Source: Bradyrhizobium guangdongense
GTDB taxonomy: Bacteria > Pseudomonadota > Alphaproteobacteria > Rhizobiales > Xanthobacteraceae
DNA length: 36,974 nucleotides
Direction: 5' to 3'
Assembly: GCF_006483445.1 (NCBI RefSeq)
Contig: NZ_PPPT01000064.1
Coordinates: 1-36,974, forward strand
Positions 23,579 to 30,723 of this stretch are shown here, piece by piece (the stretch's first letter is position 1; every line of letters begins with the position of its first letter). Position numbers and translations under genes: made by a program. The notes under the pieces are model-generated. The model did no database searches. It was given only the letters and a program-made list of their open reading frames with translations, and was not told where the DNA came from.

Positions 23579-24988
23579 ATGAAGATTGCACGCAACGCCA
23601 CCGCCGCCGTCGCTGCACTGATCCTCAGCAGCAGCCTCGCCACCGCCGCCGGGCTCAAGCCGCAACAGCAACTCTCCTACGACATCTACAAGGAGCTCGT
23701 TGAGACAGACACGACGACCGCAACTGGCGATACCGCCAAGGCTGCCGAGGCATTGGCGGCGCGGCTGAAGGCAGCGGGCATTCCGGCGGCAGACGTGCAG
23801 GTGTTCTCACCGGCGCCGCGCAAGGGCAATCTCGTTGCGCGCCTGCGCGGCAGCGGCGCCCGCAAGCCGATCCTCCTGGTCGCGCATCTCGACGTGGTGC
23901 CGGCCCTGCGCGAGGACTGGAGCGTCGATCCGTTCAAGCTGACCGAGCAGTACGGCTACTATTACGGCCGCGGCACTGCCGACGACAAGCATATGGCGAC
24001 CGCCTTCATCGCGGCACTCATCCGCTACAAGCAGGAAGGCTACAAGCCTGATCGCGACATCATCGTGGCGCTCGAGACGGACGAGGAAATCTTCGACCGC
24101 GATGGTCTAGGCATCAATTGGCTGATCAAGAACCACAGGGATCTCATCGATGCCGAGTTTGCGCTCAATGAAGGTGGCGGCGTCGGCCTGAAAGGCAACA
24201 AGCCGATCCGCAACAGCGTGCAGACCAGCGAAAAAGTGCCGGTCAGCTTCCAGTTGGAGGTCACCGATACCGGCGGCCACAGCTCGGTGCCGCGCGGGAA
24301 CAATCCGATCTACAGGCTCGCCGAAGGTCTCGTGCGGCTCTCAAAATTCAATTTCCCGATCAGGCTCAACGACACCACGCGCGGCTATTTCGAGAAATCG
24401 GCGCAGTTCGAGAATGAGCAGACGGCGGCCGACATGCGCAGCGTGATGTCTGACAAGCCCGATCTCTCGGCGATGTCGTTCGTGCGGCTCGCCGCCAACC
24501 CGGTCTTCAACGCGCAGCTCCGCACCACCTGCGTCGCAACCCAGTTGCAGGCTGGTCATGCCATCAACGCGCTGCCGCAGTCGGCGATCGCCAAGGTCAA
24601 TTGCCGCATGATGCCGGGCGAGCCGGTCGAGGAGGTCGAGACGACACTGAGGCGCGTGCTGGCCGATGGCCAGATCAGGGTGACGCAGATCGATACGCCA
24701 GTGCTGAGCGCGCCGTCGGAGCTGCACGAAGAGATCATGGGCGCGATCGAAAAGCTATCGGGCGAATTTTTCCCCGGCGCCGTCGTGATGCCGGTCATGA
24801 GCTCCGGTGCAACCGACGGTTCCTATCTGCGCAATGCGGGGATCCCGACCTATGGCCATTCCGGCATGGCGATCGACATCGGCGAAGGCCGCATTCACGG
24901 CAGGGACGAGCGGGTTCCGGTCGCCTCCTTCTACAACGGGCAGGAATACCTCTACCGGCTGGTCAAGGTGCTCGCCGGTGGATCCTGA
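23579..24988 (+). CDS. Exported M20 family metallopeptidase (469 aa)
   Basis: Di-zinc peptidase/deacylase. Signal peptide 1-24 (VAALILSSSLATAAG). Metal and catalytic residues: His103 and Asp105 in VAHLDVVP, Asp135 in GRGTADDKHM, catalytic Glu169 and ligand Glu170 in ETDEEI, Glu198 in NEGGG, and a C-terminal His in IHGRDER. A dimerisation domain is inserted around 215-340. It follows the RidA gene by 19 bp and is the fourth exported product in a row. M20 enzymes split dipeptides, N-acyl amino acids or carbamates, so this one may release the amine or amino acid oxidised by the upstream enzyme. Confidence 0.9.
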   Translation: MKIARNATAAVAALILSSSLATAAGLKPQQQLSYDIYKELVETDTTTATGDTAKAAEALAARLKAAGIPAADVQVFSPAPRKGNLVARLRGSGARKPILLVAHLDVVPALREDWSVDPFKLTEQYGYYYGRGTADDKHMATAFIAALIRYKQEGYKPDRDIIVALETDEEIFDRDGLGINWLIKNHRDLIDAEFALNEGGGVGLKGNKPIRNSVQTSEKVPVSFQLEVTDTGGHSSVPRGNNPIYRLAEGLVRLSKFNFPIRLNDTTRGYFEKSAQFENEQTAADMRSVMSDKPDLSAMSFVRLAANPVFNAQLRTTCVATQLQAGHAINALPQSAIAKVNCRMMPGEPVEEVETTLRRVLADGQIRVTQIDTPVLSAPSELHEEIMGAIEKLSGEFFPGAVVMPVMSSGATDGSYLRNAGIPTYGHSGMAIDIGEGRIHGRDERVPVASFYNGQEYLYRLVKVLAGGS

Positions 24989-25070
24989 AAGGCCTTGATT
25001 CCCTGCTTGTTTTCGGCGGCCGGTAACCCTGATGACAATCGGCCGCTGGAAATCCGCGGTCCGCCTCCTA

Positions 25071-25094
25071 AATAAGGGTAAATTGCCCCTTATT
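25071..25094. repeat. 24-bp palindrome before a secreted-protein gene
   Basis: AATAAGGG (25071-25078), eight bases, CCCTTATT (25087-25094): perfect arms in an AT-rich spot. It lies 17 bp before the GTG at 25112 and just before its AGGAGG. Its size and symmetry suit a dimeric regulator; it could also form a leader hairpin. Confidence 0.6.
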
Positions 25095-25111
25095 GGTTTC
25101 AGGAGGCGTCT

Positions 25112-25528
25112 GTGGTCCTGAAAAGCTTTTCCTTCGGCCTGGTCACCGCCCTCGCGCTCGCATGGGGTGGCGGAGCTTTGGCCGACGACTATCGTCCCAG
25201 CGACTTCCTCGGAATGGATCTGTCCAAGGCGGTCTTGTCGCCGAAGCGCCTGGGCCCGCCGACCGAGTTCGCGCCGGTGGCCGTCGAGGCCAAGAGCGAC
25301 ATGAAGAGCGACGCGCAGGCACGTACCGTGACCGGTGACATGCCGAAGCAGGTCGCGACTGAGCGCGTTCGCGCGCCGTCGGCAAAGGTTGCTCAGACGC
25401 AGCACCGTGGTGTCGCTCGCGCAAAGCTCGCGCATCGTCACGGCAATCCGCTGGACGCGCAGGCCATGGATACGCGCATCCAGACCTGGCCGTGCAGGAC
25501 CGGCGGCATCTGCAACTGGAAGCGCTGA
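25112..25528 (+). CDS. Secreted hypothetical protein (138 aa), GTG start
   Basis: GTG at 25112 with AGGAGG five to six bases upstream. Signal peptide about 1-24 (FGLVTALALAWGGGALA). The mature protein begins DDYRPSDFLGMDLSKAVLSP, is rich in Ala, Lys, Arg and His in the middle with low predicted order, and ends with two Cys in WPCRTGGICNW, which could form a disulphide. I recall similar secreted proteins of unknown function in Bradyrhizobium. A perfect palindrome sits just upstream and may control it. Confidence 0.75.
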   Translation: MVLKSFSFGLVTALALAWGGGALADDYRPSDFLGMDLSKAVLSPKRLGPPTEFAPVAVEAKSDMKSDAQARTVTGDMPKQVATERVRAPSAKVAQTQHRGVARAKLAHRHGNPLDAQAMDTRIQTWPCRTGGICNWKR

Positions 25529-25639
25529 GATCAGCGTCATCCACCCGTCGCAAAACCGTAGGCGCAGAGTCAAGAAACCGTAAGCCGGTAGTCAAACGGC
25601 GCAGGCATCTTCCGTCGCGATTCGACGAAGGTCTCCTGA

Positions 25640-27220
25640 ATGGCAACGCTCCGCGCCTCGCGCGCATGGACCCGACGGCAGTTTTTGGTCCGCTCCACGT
25701 CCTCGCTCGCGCTCGCCGGCGTCGGCACACTCGCAAAACCCTATCTCAGCCGCGCCGCCGACCGGCCGCTCATCGCCGGCGGCATCCAGTCCGGCGACGT
25801 CTTCGACGGATCGGCGGTGGTCTGGGCCCGCGCCGACCGGCCTGCACGGATGCGAGTTGAGTATTCGACTGTTGAAAGCTTCAGAACGATTCTCGGCACG
25901 GCCTCCGCCGACGCGGTCCCCGACGCCGACTTCACCTCAAAGGTGCTGCTGCAGGGACTGCCGTCCGGCCAGGACATCTTCTACCGCGTGCACTTCGACG
26001 ACCCCGCCACCGGCCTCGCCGGCGAAGGACGCATCGGACATTTCCGCACCGCGCCAGAGGCCGGGCAATCCATCTCCTTCCTGTGGTCCGGCGACACCGC
26101 CGGGCAGGGGTGGGGCATCGACACGTCGCGCGGCGGATATAGTTCCTACCGCACCATGCTGAAGAACCGTCCGGACTTCTTCATCCACTCCGGCGATCAC
26201 ATCTATGCCGACTGCACCATTCCCTCCGAGCAAAAACTGCCCGGCGGCGATGTCTGGCGCAATCTCGTGACCGAGGAAAAATCCAAGGTCGCGCACACGC
26301 TGGTGCAATTCCGCGGCAACTACAAATACAATCACCTCGACGAAAACTTTCGCGCCTTCCACGCCGAGGTGCCGATGTTCGCGCAATGGGACGATCACGA
26401 GGTGACCAATGACTGGTCGCCTTATGGCAGCGTCGACGAGACCGGCCATGACGAGGATGGCACCTCGAGCCTGGTCGCCCGCGCCCGCCGCGCCTTCCTC
26501 GAATTCATGCCCATCCGCGAACTGTCCGCGCGGGGCGGACGCATCTATCGCCGCATTGGCTATGGACCGCTGCTCGACGTTTTCATGATCGACATGCGCA
26601 GCTATCGCGATTCCACCTGGAACAAGGGCGTGGATCGCGACGGTTGGATCCTGGGTCGCGAACAACTGGCCTGGCTGAAGCGTGAGCTCGCTGCCTCGCG
26701 CGCGACCTGGAAGGTGATCGCGGCCGATCTGCCGATCGGCCTCATCAGCCTGGACGCGGTCGCGCTCGGCGACGGCCCGCCCGACCGGCGCGAGCACGAG
26801 ATCGCGGACCTCCTGTCCTTCATCAAGCGCGCCGGCGTGCGCAACATCGTCTGGCTCACCGCCGACATGCACTACACAGCCGCGCATTATTACGATCCCA
26901 ACCGCGCAGTGTTCAGCGATTTCGAGCCGTTCTGGGAGTTCGTCTCGGGTCCCCTGCATGCAGGCACCTGGGGACCAGGCGAGCTCGACAACACGTTTGG
27001 CCCCGTCGCGATGTACCAGAATGGCTGCAGCGCAGAGCAGGGCGAGAATCTCGCGCCCTGCTTCGGCCTCCAGTTCTTCGGCAAGGTCGACATCGACAGC
27101 CGCAGCGAAGTCATGACCGTCACGCTCAAGGACGTCGACAATAGAGACCTCTGGTCCGTCGATATCCTGCCGCAGCCGCAGCCGCTGGCGCGACCGGCTC
27201 TCGTCGCGCAGCATTCCTAG
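25640..27220 (+). CDS. phoD: PhoD-type alkaline phosphatase/phosphodiesterase, Tat exported (526 aa)
   Basis: A metallophosphoesterase that releases phosphate from phospho-mono- and diesters outside the cytoplasm. Tat signal TRRQFLVRS (11-19) and a hydrophobic run to about 32. An N-terminal PhoD beta domain (about 45-140) precedes the catalytic domain with GDTAG (Asp152), HSGDHIYAD (Asp186, His187), WDDHEVTND (Asp251, Asp252, His253) and a late TADMHYTAA motif carrying metal-binding His. Length is typical. The ribosome binding site is modest and no clear Pho box was found, so phosphate control is only presumed. It converges with the next gene on a shared CTAG. Confidence 0.9.
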   Translation: MATLRASRAWTRRQFLVRSTSSLALAGVGTLAKPYLSRAADRPLIAGGIQSGDVFDGSAVVWARADRPARMRVEYSTVESFRTILGTASADAVPDADFTSKVLLQGLPSGQDIFYRVHFDDPATGLAGEGRIGHFRTAPEAGQSISFLWSGDTAGQGWGIDTSRGGYSSYRTMLKNRPDFFIHSGDHIYADCTIPSEQKLPGGDVWRNLVTEEKSKVAHTLVQFRGNYKYNHLDENFRAFHAEVPMFAQWDDHEVTNDWSPYGSVDETGHDEDGTSSLVARARRAFLEFMPIRELSARGGRIYRRIGYGPLLDVFMIDMRSYRDSTWNKGVDRDGWILGREQLAWLKRELAASRATWKVIAADLPIGLISLDAVALGDGPPDRREHEIADLLSFIKRAGVRNIVWLTADMHYTAAHYYDPNRAVFSDFEPFWEFVSGPLHAGTWGPGELDNTFGPVAMYQNGCSAEQGENLAPCFGLQFFGKVDIDSRSEVMTVTLKDVDNRDLWSVDILPQPQPLARPALVAQHS

Positions 27221-27438
27221 GGCGTGCGCAGGCCGATGCCGCCGCGCACCGGCCGGGCGACGGGCTGCGGCGCTTCCGCACGTGCATTCATCCATGCCGG
27301 CACCTGCGGCATGGTGTTTTGCCGGACGTAGAATTCGCCCTGCTTGGGTGACCCTGTATAGGCAAATCCATCGGCCTGCGCCGGGGTGGCGCCGGCAACA
27401 ACGGCTGCCAGGACAGCAATTGTCAAAATCGTCTTCAT
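27217..27438 (-). CDS. Small secreted hypothetical protein (73 aa)
   Basis: Start MKTILTIAVLAAVVAGATPAQ at 27438 with AGGAGA upstream; the open frame continues further up but without signals. Signal peptide cleaved after AQA near residue 22, mature part of about 50 residues rich in Pro, Arg and Ala with an FAYTGSPKQGEFYVRQN start. Function unknown. Its TAG stop and the phoD TAG stop are read from the same four bases, CTAG (27217-27220). The 259 bp upstream, to the aldo/keto reductase, shows no promoter I can support. Confidence 0.75.
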   Translation of the reverse strand: MKTILTIAVLAAVVAGATPAQADGFAYTGSPKQGEFYVRQNTMPQVPAWMNARAEAPQPVARPVRGGIGLRTP

Positions 27439-27697
27439 GATCGTCTCCTTGTCGCGTGCAGCCGGAATGGCCGCGATGGTTGGATGCTGACAGGAGAGGG
27501 CAGACACTTGAAATGCCGTTTGGCTGTCACGGCGATGCCCGCAGGCTATCTGCGCTAACCTGATCTTGATTGGCCTTGTCCGGGGCGGGCCGCTATACTC
27601 GCAGTCCCCGCCACTCCTTTCCATCATCGAAAAAATCTGCCCAAGCGGCGTCGCCGCTTGCGTATCCGGCGGGCTGGAATTCGTCAGGAGCCACCTT

Positions 27698-28516
27698 ATG
27701 GATCATCTGAAAACGCAGGGCATCAGCATGCCCAAGCTCGGCCTCGGCACCTTCCGTATGCAGGGCGATGCCTGCCGTGCCGCGGTCGAGAGCGCGCTCG
27801 CGCTCGGCTATCGCCATATCGACACCGCCGAGATGTACGGCAATGAGGAGCCGATCGGCGCCGCCATTGCCACCGCACGCGTGCCGCGGAGCGAGCTGCA
27901 TGTCACCACAAAAGTCTGGCACGACAACCTTTCGCCGGATGCGATCCGCCGCGCCTTTGATGCCAGCCTGAAGAAGCTCCGCCTCGATCAGATCGATCTC
28001 TATCTCGTGCACTGGCCGTCGCGCGGCGCGAATTGGGGCGCTGTGTTCGAGACGTTGATGAAGCTGAAGGAGGAGAAGCGCGTCCGTGCCATCGGCGTCG
28101 CCAATTTCACGACAGCCCTGCTCAAGATCGCAGTCGAGGATATCGGCGCGCCGATCGCCTGTAACCAGATCGAATATCACGCGATGCTCGACCAATCGAA
28201 GGTGCTGACCTATCTCGCGGCCAAGTCGATCCCGCTGGTCGCCTATTGTCCGCTGGCGCAGGGCCGCGTCGCCACCGATCCGGTTCTTGCCGAGATCGGC
28301 AAGAAGCATGATGCGACGGCCGCGCAGGTGGCGCTGAAGTGGCTGCTCGACCAGCAGGGCGTCGCGGCGATCCCGAAGGCGTCGCGGCGCGAGAGCCAGC
28401 AAGCCAACCTCGATGCGTTGAAGATCACGCTGGATGATGCCGACCGCAAGACAATCGCGGCACTGCCCAAGGACAAGCGTTGCGTCAATCCAGGCTTTGC
28501 GCCGGATTGGGATTGA
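27698..28516 (+). CDS. Aldo/keto reductase (272 aa)
   Basis: An NADPH-dependent carbonyl reductase of the AKR5-like group that includes 2,5-diketo-D-gluconate reductases. The catalytic tetrad is complete: Asp42 and Tyr47 in DTAEMYGNE, Lys72 in TTKVW, His105 in LVHWPS. The NADP-binding end shows IPKASRRESQQANLDAL. ATG at 27698 is set by AGGAG; the open frame begins earlier (27566) but that part is not AKR-like. It stands alone, closed by a bidirectional terminator. The physiological substrate cannot be told from sequence. Confidence 0.92.
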   Translation: MDHLKTQGISMPKLGLGTFRMQGDACRAAVESALALGYRHIDTAEMYGNEEPIGAAIATARVPRSELHVTTKVWHDNLSPDAIRRAFDASLKKLRLDQIDLYLVHWPSRGANWGAVFETLMKLKEEKRVRAIGVANFTTALLKIAVEDIGAPIACNQIEYHAMLDQSKVLTYLAAKSIPLVAYCPLAQGRVATDPVLAEIGKKHDATAAQVALKWLLDQQGVAAIPKASRRESQQANLDALKITLDDADRKTIAALPKDKRCVNPGFAPDWD

Positions 28517-28547
28517 TCGTCCTTGCGACGTGGCGATGCATGCAAAG

Positions 28548-28571
28548 AAATGGCCCCGCGAGGGGCCATTT
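28548..28571. terminator. Bidirectional terminator with a GCGA tetraloop
   Basis: AAATGGCCCC (28548-28557), GCGA, GGGGCCATTT (28562-28571): a perfect 10-bp stem capped by a GNRA loop, with A and T ends that work for both strands. It separates the aldo/keto reductase from the His-rich gene converging on it. Confidence 0.88.
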
Positions 28572-28585
28572 CCATTCAGGACGTA

Positions 28586-28819
28586 TTAATCCCAGTGACG
28601 GTGACCGCCGCGCTTGATCACGACGACCCTGTCGTGATGGTTGCGCCAGCCGCGATGCCAGCCATTGTCACGATGCTCGCGGAATTCGGCGCGCGCGCCG
28701 TACGGGCCGTGATGGTGATGATAGCCCTTCTTGATCACCACCGTCTCGGCGTTCGCCATCGACGGGGCAACGATCGCGAGCGCGCCGAGGGCGGCGACGA
28801 CATAACCAAGTTTCTTCAT
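28586..28819 (-). CDS. Small secreted His/Arg-rich protein (77 aa)
   Basis: Start MKKLGYVVAALGALAIVAP at 28819 with GGAGGAGG upstream. Signal peptide to about residue 24 (ANA). The mature part contains a four-His run (GYHHHHGPYG) and further His, Arg and Trp (NGWHRGWRNHHD, GGHRHW), so it may bind divalent metal in the periplasm; this is inference from composition. Small secreted His-rich proteins of this type are common and uncharacterised in Bradyrhizobium. A GGAAC upstream has the wrong spacing for EcfG. Confidence 0.8.
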   Translation of the reverse strand: MKKLGYVVAALGALAIVAPSMANAETVVIKKGYHHHHGPYGARAEFREHRDNGWHRGWRNHHDRVVVIKRGGHRHWD

Positions 28820-28942
28820 GATTGTCCTCCTCCAACAGAATGCAATTGAGAACCGCGCATGCGCGCGAACGTTCCGGAGGAACTGCAGGAGAATTCTGAA
28901 CAGATATTCAGTTAGGAGTTTGCATGAGATACTTGTGAGCCG

Positions 28943-29404
28943 TCACGTGCTGTTGCCGCAGCGGCTCTGCGCAGGCGTCGGTTGTCCAGTTCGCACGAAT
29001 TTGCCGTCCTTGATCGAGTAGTCGCCGCGCTGATTGCGGTTGTAAATCGCACGCAGAGTGCCGTCCTTCAGAAGCTTCAATCCGAATTCGCGCGTCTGAT
29101 GCAGCGACGGGAAGAACACCATGATGTTGAGCATGCCATCGGCATCGGTCGATGCTGCCACCACCTCGTTCTCGTCCCTGGCGTCGCCGAAGTTGCGCCG
29201 GTACATCACGCGACCATCGGGCTTGATCTCGTAGGTCAGCAACGCCCCCTTGTCATGGTCGGGCCGTAGCGAGCAGTCGATCGCCCAGGAGCCGAGCAGG
29301 CCCCATTTGATCACCGTCGCCGACAACGCCTCGGCGTTGGTGGCGGCCGTCAGTGCGGCCCAAAGAAGCGCAGCCGTCGCCAAGCGGCCCAAGCAGAAAG
29401 TCAT
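28943..29404 (-). CDS. Secreted hypothetical protein (153 aa)
   Basis: Start MTFCLGRLATAALLWAALT at 29404; signal peptide to about residue 25. The mature part starts with a WGLLGSWAIDCSLRPD motif, continues with beta strands (ALLTYEIKPDGRVMYRRNFG, MLNIMVFFPS, FGLKLLKDGTLRAIYN) and ends with Cys in QSRCGNST, so Cys in SWAIDC and the C-terminal Cys may pair. The alternating strands and the G-x-W near the start give a small beta-barrel or lipocalin-like impression, but I cannot assign a family. The ribosome binding site is weak. The open frame runs on upstream over the divergent HTH gene, which is a shadow. Confidence 0.65.
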   Translation of the reverse strand: MTFCLGRLATAALLWAALTAATNAEALSATVIKWGLLGSWAIDCSLRPDHDKGALLTYEIKPDGRVMYRRNFGDARDENEVVAASTDADGMLNIMVFFPSLHQTREFGLKLLKDGTLRAIYNRNQRGDYSIKDGKFVRTGQPTPAQSRCGNST

Positions 29405-29553
29405 GTTTTCCGGAAGCCCCGCCCCAAAACGAGACTTAAGTCTATCATCATCGTCCCGGCCGTCCACCTGGGCAGCCAAACGTTCCGCTATTTGATCCGC
29501 GTCAATGAGGCGGCCCGAAACCTGTCCATAGTGTTGGGTTCGGGAGGCCGATC

Positions 29554-29835
29554 GTGGATAGATCAATGCTGGATGAAGTCGTCGATTTCGCGGGCGAAGC
29601 GCTGCCTGGCGCAAGCGTTCCGCCTTACTCCGAGACAGTTTTCTTGGCCGAGCTCGGCGAGCGGGTGCGCTCGTCGCGCATGCGCTGCGACCTGTCGCGC
29701 CGGGAGCTTGCCCGACGGTCCGGAATCTCTGAGCGCTATATCGCGCAGATCGAGGGCGGCAAGGGTAACGTCTCGGTCGTGCTGTTGTTGCGCCTCGCCT
29801 CGGCGATCCACCGCAGTCAGCCGCAGGCCGCCTGA
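29554..29835 (+). CDS. Short XRE-type HTH protein, resembles truncated BoxR (93 aa)
   Basis: GTG at 29554 after GGGAGG. The HTH covers about 30-85: LGERVRSSRMRCDLSRRELARRSGISERYIAQIEGGKGNVS. This closely resembles the N-terminal DNA-binding part of BoxR/BzdR-type regulators of aerobic benzoyl-CoA degradation, which continue into a shikimate-kinase-like ligand domain to about 300 residues. Here the protein stops after SAIHRSQPQAA, and only 20 bp separate it from the next gene, so the effector domain is missing, not frameshifted nearby. It could still bind DNA without effector control. A genuine short XRE protein is the alternative. Confidence 0.75.
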   Translation: MDRSMLDEVVDFAGEALPGASVPPYSETVFLAELGERVRSSRMRCDLSRRELARRSGISERYIAQIEGGKGNVSVVLLLRLASAIHRSQPQAA

Positions 29836-29855
29836 CAACGTTCGGGGAGGCCGCG

Positions 29856-30710
29856 TTGGGACAGCTCGCGCTTGCGGCCAAGGTCACGCATGTGCCGTCG
29901 CTGATGCTATCGGAGGCGCCGGGCAGCCCGTTGCGCGCCGCGCGCGAACAGGCGGTCGGTTCGCTGCGCGAGCTCGGCCGGCGGGCGAAGGAGCGCGGTG
30001 TCACCACCTTCGTGGTGTTCGACACCCACTGGCTCTCCAATTTCGGCTACCACATCAACGCCAATGCGCGGCATCGCGGCTCGTTCACGAGCCACGAGGC
30101 GCCGCAGATGATCCAGGATTTGCGTTACGACCTGCCGGGTGATGCCGCGTTGGCCCATGCGATCGCGGGCAGGGCGGCGGATGCCGGCCTCAACGTCATC
30201 GCGCATCAGGTCCAAAGCCTTGGGCTGGAATACGGCACCATCGTGCCGATGCACTACATGAATGCCGACGGCTGGGCGAAGGTGGTCTCGGTCGCTTCGC
30301 CGCTCTTTACCTCGCTGGAGGAGAGCCGGATCCTGGGCGAGGCGACCCGCCGTGCGATCGAGGCCTCAGGCGAACGGGTGGCGATCCTGGCGTCCGGCTC
30401 GCTGTCGCACCGGCTGTGGCCGAACAAGAAGCTTGGCCCCGAGGCCTGGACCAGCGTGGCGAGCGAGTTCAACCGCCAGGTCGATCTGCGCGTGCTCGAG
30501 CTCTGGCAAAGCCGCCGCTACCGCGAATTCCTCGATATGCTTCCGGACTACGCCGTCAAGTGCAACGGCGAGGGCGGCATGGCCGACACCATCATGCTGT
30601 TCGCAGCGCTCGGCTGGTACGACTATCGCGGCGCCGCCGAACAGCTCTGCGACTATTTTCCGTCGTCCGGCAGCGGTCAGGTGAACGTGGAGTTTCACGT
30701 CGAGGCGTGA
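29856..30710 (+). CDS. LigB-type (class III) extradiol ring-cleavage dioxygenase (284 aa)
   Basis: Fe(II)-dependent enzyme that opens catechol-type rings. TTG at 29856 follows GGGGAGG. Metal ligands by position: His12 (THVPSLM), His58 (FDTHWLSNFG) and Glu239 (CNGEGG), equal to the LigB His-His-Glu triad; a further His near 195 (GSLSHRLW) fits the active-site base. Similar to the 3,4-dihydroxyphenylacetate 2,3-dioxygenase (HpaD/HpcB) group, but the rest of that pathway is not in the window, so substrate is uncertain. It lies 20 bp after the HTH gene, probably co-transcribed, and converges with the aminotransferase gene. Confidence 0.82.
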   Translation: MGQLALAAKVTHVPSLMLSEAPGSPLRAAREQAVGSLRELGRRAKERGVTTFVVFDTHWLSNFGYHINANARHRGSFTSHEAPQMIQDLRYDLPGDAALAHAIAGRAADAGLNVIAHQVQSLGLEYGTIVPMHYMNADGWAKVVSVASPLFTSLEESRILGEATRRAIEASGERVAILASGSLSHRLWPNKKLGPEAWTSVASEFNRQVDLRVLELWQSRRYREFLDMLPDYAVKCNGEGGMADTIMLFAALGWYDYRGAAEQLCDYFPSSGSGQVNVEFHVEA

Positions 30711-30717
30711 AACGCCT
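30703..30717. terminator. Small hairpin between convergent genes
   Basis: AGGCGT (30703-30708) and ACGCCT (30712-30717) with a three-base loop overlap the dioxygenase stop. There is no T-run, so termination here is uncertain. Confidence 0.3.
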
Positions 30718-30723
30718 TGGGGT

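Noticed and set aside
28849..28873. GGAAC and GTT upstream of the His-rich secreted protein as an EcfG promoter
   Set aside because: On recount the spacing is only 15 bp, too short for the 16-17 bp consensus.
28943..30040. Reading the secreted protein at 28943 as a 365-residue protein
   Set aside because: The upstream part runs over the divergent HTH gene and is Arg/Ser-rich; a signal peptide begins at 29404.
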